64,000 nucleotides of DNA from JACVRN01 sp036403815 (GTDB taxonomy: Bacteria; Acidobacteriota; Blastocatellia; Pyrinomonadales; Pyrinomonadaceae): contig DASWQH010000061.1 of NCBI GenBank assembly GCA_036403815.1, positions 62,001 to 126,000 on the forward strand, written 5' to 3'. The notes under the pieces were generated by a model. That model saw nothing but the letters and a program-made list of their open reading frames with translations, searched no databases and had not been told where the DNA came from. Below, in pieces: positions 33,391 to 40,601 of this stretch; position 1 is the first letter of the stretch, and each line of letters begins with the position of its first letter. A program made the position numbers and the translations under genes.

Positions 33391-34992
33391 TCAAAGCTCC
33401 GGTGTCTGCTCTACGAGCATCTCGTCTTCTATCTTTCGCCACTTCAGATAGGCCAGCCCGAAGCAGCCCAGGGCGAGCAGCCCTTCTGCAAAGAGGCCGT
33501 GAATGATAAGGCCGCTCTTGTCGGAGTTGTCCGCATTGCGCGCCGTGTTGTGGAAGGCAATTGCTGACTGGTCGTATGTTCTGTATTTCACCGAAATCCT
33601 GTCCATGTAAACGTCGCCTTTCGTCAACTCAAAGGCGTAGAAGGCAGGATTGATGAGATTGGCAGTGTTATTCCTGTCTTCAAAGAGCAAACCCGCGACA
33701 CCCATTACGAAATAGAAAGCGACGACGAGACCCACGCCCGCCCACGCCCGCGCGCGAAAACGCTGCATGGCCGAGTATTGAATGAAACAGAGCGCGCCGG
33801 AGATGGCGAACGCGAAGCCTAAAGTGATAGGCACGATTTTGTAGAGCGCTATGTTCTGCGGAAAGCCTGCGCCGTCCGCATGGTAGCTAGTCCAGAGCGC
33901 GATGATTCCCGTCAGCGAAACACCGAGCGCAATCAGGAACGTCTTGAAGCTGTTTCTAATCTCTTCACGATGAAAGAGTCCGAGGGGGTCTGTGCCTGCG
34001 CTACGCCATTCGCGCAAGCCGTTACGGCTCAAGGCCATGCTCCCGGCCAGGGTAAGAAGTGCGACCGCGTTGACAAACATGTAGGAGAGCAGATACCCAA
34101 TCGGCGCTGCGCCATAGGCATTCAAATCGTAACTTCTGTCGGGTTGCCAGCCCCACAGAATACCTACCAGCAAAGCTTCCGCCGTAGCGAAAAAGAGCCA
34201 GACAGGCCACGCACTGACGGGTACAAGCTGGCTCGCCTTAATCCGTCTGACCGCACCGGCAAACGCCCAGAAGCCTATGAATACCAGCAGACCTAGAATG
34301 ACAACGTAGCCCTCCACGCTCATTCCATAAAAGTGCCAGATGTAATAGCTAGTCTCCCTGTAATCTGTAAAGTAGCGATAAAAGAAGAGGGCTGTGATTG
34401 CGCCGAGAGCGCCGATTGCCGGGCCAATCAGCAGCCCGCCTCGCAAGCCCCTGTCCGCCGGACTCGAAAGCGCAGCCGAGATGAAAAGTCCCATCGCCTG
34501 AAAGCTTAAGCCGCCGATGATTAGAAACAGATATAGATTGAAGACGCTCTCCAGACTCTGATTGCCGATGAGCGCGGCCAATAGGGCGAACGGCAGGATA
34601 ACCAGCGCCGCGAAGTAGCTGGCCGCGCCGCTTCCCAGAAATTTTCCGATGGCGATGTCGAGCGGCTTCAGCAAAATCATCTGCTGAAAGATGGCCGTGC
34701 CGCGTAGCTTCTCCTGAATGAAGGAGAGCGCCGTCATGGCCGGTGCCAGCACGAACAGCAGGCCGAAGAGGACGACCGTCAGCATCCAGTAGGTATCCTG
34801 CCCGGCGTGCTTCATCTGCTCATATGAAGAGTAGTAATAACGACTTGAGTAGCTGTTCCATTGAAGGCCAGCGACGACCATCACAATCGCCAGCGCAAAG
34901 CCCCCTATGAAGAGCAGGCGGCGAGACGGAAGGTTGATTCTCAGGATGCGGTCTAGTTCGGGGTTGCCCATTAGATTAAAACTTGAAGCCAT
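33391..34992 (-). CDS. ABC-2 type transporter permease
   Basis: 533 residues from ATG 34992, preceded by GGAGGTTTT; a frame extension to 35055 is rejected. About ten to twelve membrane helices are predicted. The first is GGFALAIVMVVAGLQW, followed by a large loop and ALSFIQEKLRGTAIFQQMILLKP, as in ABC-2 membrane components. It pairs with the ATPase gene just upstream (19 bp gap). The substrate is unknown. Confidence 0.8.
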   Translation of the reverse strand: MASSFNLMGNPELDRILRINLPSRRLLFIGGFALAIVMVVAGLQWNSYSSRYYYSSYEQMKHAGQDTYWMLTVVLFGLLFVLAPAMTALSFIQEKLRGTAIFQQMILLKPLDIAIGKFLGSGAASYFAALVILPFALLAALIGNQSLESVFNLYLFLIIGGLSFQAMGLFISAALSSPADRGLRGGLLIGPAIGALGAITALFFYRYFTDYRETSYYIWHFYGMSVEGYVVILGLLVFIGFWAFAGAVRRIKASQLVPVSAWPVWLFFATAEALLVGILWGWQPDRSYDLNAYGAAPIGYLLSYMFVNAVALLTLAGSMALSRNGLREWRSAGTDPLGLFHREEIRNSFKTFLIALGVSLTGIIALWTSYHADGAGFPQNIALYKIVPITLGFAFAISGALCFIQYSAMQRFRARAWAGVGLVVAFYFVMGVAGLLFEDRNNTANLINPAFYAFELTKGDVYMDRISVKYRTYDQSAIAFHNTARNADNSDKSGLIIHGLFAEGLLALGCFGLAYLKWRKIEDEMLVEQTPEL

Positions 34993-35011
34993 AAAACCTC
35001 CAGAGGCTCTT

Positions 35012-35944
35012 TCAGGAAACGGCATGGCTGCCGACGGCCATGAACACGTCTTCAATGGTCAGGCGTCGCTCGTAGAAGGAGACAACACCATCATGCATGA
35101 GAACGATCTCTTTGTGAAGAGTCGCAAGCGCCGGTCGGTCGCCCGGAAAAGCGCAGTCAATCACAGACGCGTTGACTGTGATGTCGCGCAAATTATCTTT
35201 GCTACGTAAATGCTCTGCGAGACTCCGGGCAGCTTCCGCGCTCGTCATCTCTATACGCACGGGCAGACCGTTCGAGAGATTCTCGACCAGTTCTTCAATC
35301 CGGCCTGCTCGAATCACATGACCCTGCTCCATGATGACGACCGAGGTGCAGAAGTCTGCAAGCTCCGTCAGGATGTGCGAGCTGACGATGAGCGTCGTGC
35401 CGAGCGCTCCCAGTTCCTTTATCAGGTCGCACAAGTCCATGCGCGCCACAGGGTCAAGCCCCGAAGCCGGTTCGTCCAGCAGCAGCACCTTCGGCGCGTG
35501 TAAGAGCGTTTTGGCAATCACCAGGCGCTGGCGCATCCCGCGCGAAAGCGCTCCGACAGGCTCGTAATACTTCGAGGTCAAATTCGTCAGCTCAAGCACG
35601 CCCGTGATGCGCTTCTCCATCTGCTCTTCCGGGACTCTGTGAGCTTTGGCAAAATACTGCATGAAGTGGCGGACAGTTAATTCGTCGTAAAGCCCGAACG
35701 TGTCCGGCACGTAGCCGACTATCTCGTGAAGCCGCTTCGGCTCTGTGCCGACCTCTATGCCGCCTATCTCTATATTCCCGCTTGTCGGGCGCAGAAGCCC
35801 CGCCAGCATCTTTAGAAGCGTCGTCTTGCCCGCGCCGTTCGGCCCTATCAGCCCGCAAATCTCGCCCGCCGGAACAAAGATGTCAACGTCCCGCACGGCG
35901 GGTCTGGTGTCATAGTATTTCGTGAGGCCGAGCGTGTTTATCAT
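35012..35944 (-). CDS. ABC transporter ATP-binding protein, CcmA/NatA type
   Basis: 310 residues from ATG 35944 after GAGAT; the longer frame to 36061 lacks similarity. Walker A is GPNGAGKTT, the signature LSRGMRQRLVIA, Walker B VLLLDEPASGLDP, and the H-loop VSSHIL. A C-terminal extension of about 90 residues is typical of ABC-2 exporters. It drives the permease encoded downstream on the same strand. Confidence 0.9.
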   Translation of the reverse strand: MINTLGLTKYYDTRPAVRDVDIFVPAGEICGLIGPNGAGKTTLLKMLAGLLRPTSGNIEIGGIEVGTEPKRLHEIVGYVPDTFGLYDELTVRHFMQYFAKAHRVPEEQMEKRITGVLELTNLTSKYYEPVGALSRGMRQRLVIAKTLLHAPKVLLLDEPASGLDPVARMDLCDLIKELGALGTTLIVSSHILTELADFCTSVVIMEQGHVIRAGRIEELVENLSNGLPVRIEMTSAEAARSLAEHLRSKDNLRDITVNASVIDCAFPGDRPALATLHKEIVLMHDGVVSFYERRLTIEDVFMAVGSHAVS

Positions 35945-36215
35945 TTCGATCTCTAAAGTCTCTTCGTTCTTACGTCCTGCCGGAATCTGTCTACAAAGAA
36001 GATTGCTTTGGAATATTAGACGCGCGCGGCAATGAAAAGTTCCGGCAAGTACACCGGGCAAGCGTTTGCCGCCGAACTACAGCAACAGGAGAACGACCCC
36101 GTGGCTCGCCTCTTGCACTCGCGCTTGATTTTCTTCCTGTCATGGCCGCGAGCATTAGACGCGCCGCCAGCCTGTCTTTTGCTCTCCCTGCCACAGGCAA
36201 GAGAGGCCGAATCGC

Positions 36216-36587
36216 TCAGGCTTCGTTACGGGATTTCCGCAGCGTCCTCCATCCCGGTTGAAGCCTGACCCAGTAGGCCAGCGCCGCCCCGATAACAATA
36301 TAGAATATCGTCAGCACGACAGATATTATCGTTATGTTACGGTTGGCTACAGCCCTATCAGTAGTGCCGGGTTCAAAGGTGAACATGATAGGGATGAACG
36401 CGAAGATCGACGTAATGAATAACCAGGCTATGAGCGAAACCACAGCCTTCATAACGATTGTGCCAAGCCCATCGCTCGCCCGCATGAAATTGATGATTGA
36501 TCGGACTATGACGTACAGGGGGAGCACGCACGCCACCGCCGCAAAGGTGTATATGACAACTATGGCAAAAACATCTTCTACATTCAT
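36216..36587 (-). CDS. Three-span membrane protein of unknown function
   Basis: 123 residues with three hydrophobic segments (FAIVVIYTFAAVACVLPLYV; AVVSLIAWLFITSIFAFIPI; ISVVLTIFYIVIGAALAYWV) and a basic C-terminus. No family was recognised. It is transcribed away from rlmN. Composition agrees with a real gene. Confidence 0.65.
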   Translation of the reverse strand: MNVEDVFAIVVIYTFAAVACVLPLYVIVRSIINFMRASDGLGTIVMKAVVSLIAWLFITSIFAFIPIMFTFEPGTTDRAVANRNITIISVVLTIFYIVIGAALAYWVRLQPGWRTLRKSRNEA

Positions 36588-36711
36588 CGAATCACCTCAG
36601 ATTTTGTCCGACTGCAAGAGCTTCTTTCATGCGAGGCGAGGGTAAAGGTGTTTTAGACCGGCGCTTCCTACGCTATTGTATATGCATCGCGGATGATAAA
36701 ATAGGTTTGTA

Positions 36712-37809
36712 ATGGAAGAGAAAGTGCATTTAACGGAACTCACACAGGCGGAGTTGTCCGCGTGGGTAGAGCAGCAGGGCGAGCCACAGTATCGTGGGAG
36801 GCAGATTTTTGCGGCGCTGCACGGGCGTCGCCTGCGCTCCTGGGACGAGATGACGGACTTGCCGAAGAGCTTCAGGGAGAAGTTAAGCGAGCGCGCGTCG
36901 GCTTCGACTCTCACTGTAGAGTCGCGGTACATTTCCGAAGACGGCACGCGTCGTTACCTGATGAAGACGCATGACAATCTTCCTGTGGAGACCGTCTTTA
37001 TTCCTGAAGAGCGGCGCGACACCATCTGCTTTTCGTCTCAATCCGGTTGCCCGCTCCAATGCGACTTCTGTTTGACGGCGCGACTCGGTCTGCTCCGCAC
37101 TCTGACGGCGGGCGAGATGGTCGAGCAGATAACCATCGCGCTCAACGATGCGTATGGCGTCGGCTCGAAATTGCCGCGCGGGACGAACCTTGTGGCGATG
37201 GGAGCGGGCGAGCCGTTTCTGGCCTTCGAGCCTTTGATGAAAGCGCTGCGGATTATGGCCGACCCGAAAGGCTTACACATCGTGCCCCGCCGCGTGACGG
37301 TTTCAACCGCGGGCATTGTGCCGCGCATTCGAGAGCTGGCAGGCATTCCAGACAGACCGCACCTGGCAATCTCGCTGGCCGCGCCTACGGATGAATTGCG
37401 CAATCGGTTGATGCCGATTAATAAGAAATGGCCGCTCGATGCTTTGCTTTCGGCCTGCAAGGAGTTTGAGAAATCTTTGAAGCCGGGCGAGCGATTCACC
37501 TTCGAGTATGTGATGCTCGAAGGCGTGAACGACTCGGACGAACAGGCGAGACAGTTGGCGAATCTTTTGAATCGTCATGGACTCGCGCGCGTCAAAGTAA
37601 ATCTGATTCCGCACAACCCTGCGGAGCCGCTGCCCTATAGTCCCTCACCCTGGGAGAGAATCGAAAGCTTCAAAGAGATTCTGGAATCAAAGGGCGTGAA
37701 TGCCTATGTCAGACGGCCACGCGGGCGCGACATCTACGCCGCCTGCGGGCAGCTCGCGGCGCATCGCCCGGAAGAAACGGAGCGCTCGCTCCTGCACAAA
37801 ATCGCTTGA
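36712..37809 (+). CDS. rlmN: 23S rRNA/tRNA adenine-C2 methyltransferase RlmN
   Basis: 365 residues. The radical SAM cluster CPLQCDFC uses Cys113, Cys117 and Cys120. Cys345 in IYAACGQLA is the methyl-carrying Cys needed for the RlmN mechanism. The N-terminal helical RNA-binding domain (about 1-95) has YRGRQIFAALHGRR. It methylates A2503 of 23S rRNA and A37 of some tRNAs. It is complete and transcribed alone or with the following secreted protein. Confidence 0.94.
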   Translation: MEEKVHLTELTQAELSAWVEQQGEPQYRGRQIFAALHGRRLRSWDEMTDLPKSFREKLSERASASTLTVESRYISEDGTRRYLMKTHDNLPVETVFIPEERRDTICFSSQSGCPLQCDFCLTARLGLLRTLTAGEMVEQITIALNDAYGVGSKLPRGTNLVAMGAGEPFLAFEPLMKALRIMADPKGLHIVPRRVTVSTAGIVPRIRELAGIPDRPHLAISLAAPTDELRNRLMPINKKWPLDALLSACKEFEKSLKPGERFTFEYVMLEGVNDSDEQARQLANLLNRHGLARVKVNLIPHNPAEPLPYSPSPWERIESFKEILESKGVNAYVRRPRGRDIYAACGQLAAHRPEETERSLLHKIA

Positions 37810-37924
37810 GGAGCCAACGGCTCACGCTCGTGCGAGCATCACTATCCGAAGTACCGGAAAGCATTTGGGATTTACGCTCCTGTGCATGTAAAATTCCGTG
37901 CTATCACTAAATTCAAGAAAAAAC

Positions 37925-38530
37925 ATGGACTTAAGGTTTGAGATGAGAAGAAAGAATCACCTCCGGCTCGCTTTGCTCGCTTTGCTTGCTCTATCGCTTT
38001 TTAGCTTTAACTTTTACGCCGACGCGAACACGAGGCCGAGCACGAACGCAGCCGTTGTAGCCTTGCAGCCGACCATCAGCGTCAACGGCTTCTTCGCTGC
38101 GGATAAAGCGCAGCGTGGCCGCACCGTTCAGGCGGCGGTCGTCATGGAGATTCCGCGCGACTTTCACGTCAACAGTAACAAGCCGCTGGGGAAATACTTC
38201 AAGGCGACTACGCTCAAGATTAGCGGGGTGGGCGGAATCAAGATTGGCCCCGTCAGCTACCCGCGAGGGCTTACACGCAAATTCAGCTTCTCCGAAGAGC
38301 AACTCTCCGTTTATGAAGGGCGCGTCGTCATGCGCTTTAACGTCACCATCCCTACAGACTTCGATCAGGGCGTAACGCAGCTCACCGTGCGGTTGTCATA
38401 CCAGAGCTGCTCCAATGAAGTCTGCTTTCAGCCGGAGACGCGCAGCATCGCTATGCCAATCGCCATCGTCGGCACAAACGATTCCGTCAAGCGCATCAAC
38501 GGTAACATCTTCGGCGGAAGAAGAAGCTAG
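37925..38530 (+). CDS. Secreted DsbD-N-like protein
   Basis: 201 residues from ATG 37925; a GTG at 37898 is possible. The signal peptide is LALLALLALSLFSFNFYADA. The mature domain has GRTVQAAVVMEIPRDFHVNS and VTQLTVRLSYQSCSNEVCFQPE. The SCSNEVC Cys pair resembles the N-terminal domain of DsbD (thiol-disulfide interchange) without the membrane part. It may be a periplasmic electron-transfer or copper-related partner. The stop TAG is the first three bases of a repeat arm. Confidence 0.75.
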   Translation: MDLRFEMRRKNHLRLALLALLALSLFSFNFYADANTRPSTNAAVVALQPTISVNGFFAADKAQRGRTVQAAVVMEIPRDFHVNSNKPLGKYFKATTLKISGVGGIKIGPVSYPRGLTRKFSFSEEQLSVYEGRVVMRFNVTIPTDFDQGVTQLTVRLSYQSCSNEVCFQPETRSIAMPIAIVGTNDSVKRINGNIFGGRRS

Positions 38531-38589
38531 AGGTCAGAGGTCAGAGGTTAGTAAATAAACTGACCTCTAACCTCTGGCCTCTGACCTCT
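38528..38589. repeat. Stuttered hairpin (GAGGTCA units) between convergent genes
   Basis: AGAGGTCAGAGGTCAGAGGT... opposes CTGACCTCTAACCTCTGG... Both flanking convergent genes end with a TAG at the TAGAGG edge of the arms. Confidence 0.85.
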
Positions 38590-39427
38590 ATTGCTTTCTT
38601 CCTATCACTGACATTAAGCGACCGACCCGGCCAAAGACGCTCTTTTCGCGGCGGTAGGAGAAGAAGAGGTCTGTGCGGCACATGGTGCAGAAGGGCGCGA
38701 TGTGTATGCGTTCTAATGGGACGCCTGATTGGACAAGCTGGTTGCGGTTTGCTCTTTGAAGATCGATGAGGGCGTGGCCTTCGCGCGTGGGCTGGAAGAG
38801 CGAGTCTGCGTCGCGGAAGTTTTCGCGGAAAGCTTCTATGACTTCCGCGCCTACTTCATAGCAGCAAGCGCCAGCCGCAGGGCCAATCGCGGCGCGCAAC
38901 TCTTCGGCACGCGTGCCGTATTCCGCGCGCATACGCTCAATGGTGCGCTCGACGATACGCGCGACCGTGCCGCGCCATCCGGCATGAACGGCTGCACAAG
39001 CGCCCGTGCGCGCATCGCCCAGCAGCAACGGAACACAGTCGGCGCTCTTGACGGCTAGAAGGATACCGGGCGCGCGGGTCGTGAGCGCATCGCAGCGTTC
39101 TTCGTCGGAGCGCGCGTCTTCCCGGTCACGCACCGTTCGTATGTCGGCGCTGTGCATCTGCCAGACGGCTGTCAGAATCCAGTCGCCGTCGAAGAGCTTT
39201 AGAAAGCGGCGGCGATTCTCGTGTATATTCTCGGCTGTGTCTTCGTGAAAGCCCGCTAGATTAAGAGCGTCCTGCGGCATGGGGCTTGTGCCGCCCGTGC
39301 GTGTTGAAAATCCGTTTGTGAAGCCGTCGCGCTCAAGCGCGTGGCACGAGAGCGCACGAACATTATCGTGCTCGCGCCACGTAAAGCCTGCGCGCTGTAG
39401 TTCCGTACTTTCCGTGATTATTTCCAT
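38588..39427 (-). CDS. YfiH-family laccase-domain purine nucleoside phosphorylase
   Basis: 279 residues from ATG 39427; the frame opens to 39505, but two other ATGs there precede no conserved sequence. The YfiH (DUF152) motifs are FSTRTGGTSP, WQMHSADI, SADCVPLLL and AAVHAGWRG, with CCYEVG and APFCTMCRT later. His and Cys residues bind zinc at the active site. Family members phosphorolyse adenosine and inosine. The start overlaps acpS on the opposite strand by 14 bp. Confidence 0.88.
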   Translation of the reverse strand: MEIITESTELQRAGFTWREHDNVRALSCHALERDGFTNGFSTRTGGTSPMPQDALNLAGFHEDTAENIHENRRRFLKLFDGDWILTAVWQMHSADIRTVRDREDARSDEERCDALTTRAPGILLAVKSADCVPLLLGDARTGACAAVHAGWRGTVARIVERTIERMRAEYGTRAEELRAAIGPAAGACCYEVGAEVIEAFRENFRDADSLFQPTREGHALIDLQRANRNQLVQSGVPLERIHIAPFCTMCRTDLFFSYRREKSVFGRVGRLMSVIGRKQ

Positions 39428-39791
39428 CGGCATAGACATTATAGAAGTTCGTCGCGTGCGTGAAGTCCTGGAGCGCACGCCGCGTTTTTGCGAGCGCGTC
39501 TTCACACGGAAAGAGCGAGATTATTGCGACTCGCGCGGAGCCGTCGCAGCACAACATTATGCCGCACGCTTCGCCGCCAAAGAAGCTGCGCTGAAGGCGC
39601 TTCGCACCGGATGGTCTGGCGGCGTCGCCTGGCAGGACGTAGAAGTCTCCTCTCTGGAATCCGGCGCGCCCACCCTACAGTTCCACGGTGTCGTGCGCGA
39701 ACTCTACGAACAATCCGGCGCAACCGCCGCGCATCTCTCAATCTCACACACGACCGAGCACGCTATCGCTCAAGTGGTTCTTGAGCGATAG
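39414..39791 (+). CDS. acpS: Holo-[acyl-carrier-protein] synthase
   Basis: 125 residues from GTG 39414. IISIGIDIIEVRRVREVLER carries the Mg-binding Asp, and ARFAAKEAALKALRTG carries the Glu of the second motif. SISHTTEHAIAQVVLE is the C-terminal family signature. It attaches 4'-phosphopantetheine to ACP for fatty acid synthesis. An upstream extension of the frame overlaps YfiH coding and is not used. Confidence 0.9.
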   Translation: MIISIGIDIIEVRRVREVLERTPRFCERVFTRKERDYCDSRGAVAAQHYAARFAAKEAALKALRTGWSGGVAWQDVEVSSLESGAPTLQFHGVVRELYEQSGATAAHLSISHTTEHAIAQVVLER

Positions 39792-39841
39792 TGGCGGCTG
39801 GAACAATCCGGAATCAGGCAAAGCACAGAGCTTAAAATAAG

Positions 39842-39914
39842 GTGAGGCGCGACGTAATAGGAGAAAGCTCCGTAGGAGCTGTATGTTTATAGTCTCCTTA
39901 TATCGAACTAACGT
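39842..39914. repeat. MITE-like element, copy D, with 9-bp target duplication
   Basis: 73 bp, the minimal copy, with ends GTGAGGCGCGACGTAATAG and CTTATATCGAACTAACGT. It is flanked by TAAAATAAG on both sides (39833-39841 and 39915-39923). It has one AGCTCCGTAGGAGCT palindrome and ATGTTTATAG. Confidence 0.85.
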
Positions 39915-39961
39915 TAAAATAAGCTGACTTTAGCGGCGTAGTGGAAGAGAGAACAAATGAG

Positions 39962-40003
39962 ATCGGCTTTAATTCAGAGTCTAGACTCTGAATTAAAGCC
40001 GAT
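39962..40003. repeat. Perfect 42-bp loopless palindrome
   Basis: ATCGGCTTTAATTCAGAGTC followed at once by its complement through a central TCTAGA. It is between convergent acpS and a small secreted-protein gene. It can form a cruciform or a hairpin, but no T-run follows. Confidence 0.85.
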
Positions 40004-40047
40004 GGGGCTGGTTAAGTACACTTTCCTTACGGATAGCCCGATTGCAT

Positions 40048-40395
40048 TTATCGGACATCTATCGCCAGGTCTTTTTTACAGAAGTCGAACTTCTTGGGCG
40101 GGGATTCCAGACCGTCATCAAAGGCAGCTTTGAAAAACTGCACACAGGCTTGATTGTTTGTAGTCCTATCCCAAACGATGGTCTTCGTCTCGCCGGGGTC
40201 TATGCCATCGCCGATGTCAAAAAATCCCCAAGTCTTTCCGTCTTCAGAGGCCAGGAGCTTGATGACTCTGTCCTTGCCTACGTTACGCACCGTGAAAGAA
40301 TATTCTTGAGGTTGAGCGTGGCCGACCGGAACGCTCATGAGAGCAAGCGCGAAGATCAGCAGGGTAATTTTTCTGAAATTGCTTCGTATTTTCAT
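40048..40395 (-). CDS. Small secreted protein of unknown function
   Basis: 115 residues. The signal peptide ITLLIFALALMSVPVGHA is cleaved before QPQEY. The mature domain of about 85 residues looks like a beta-sandwich (YSFTVRNVGKDRVIKLLASE; IDPGETKTIVWD). Two Cys residues (QACVQ and DFCKK) may pair. No family was recognised. The start has GGAGATGACC upstream. Confidence 0.7.
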   Translation of the reverse strand: MKIRSNFRKITLLIFALALMSVPVGHAQPQEYSFTVRNVGKDRVIKLLASEDGKTWGFFDIGDGIDPGETKTIVWDRTTNNQACVQFFKAAFDDGLESPPKKFDFCKKDLAIDVR

Positions 40396-40601
40396 TGGCG
40401 GGTCATCTCCTTGTTAGGGCTATTGGTCGTTACCGGGTAAAGCTGAGACATAATACTCACCTAAAGATGAGATTGGCAATAGACCGCAATCAGCAGAGCA
40501 TTTTGCCATCCGTTAATTAAAGAAAAAGAGAGGGGCGAGCGATTGCTGTTGATGAAACGCCCGCTCCTTCGGATAAGACTTGCGTGCGGGCTGCAATCAG
40601 G

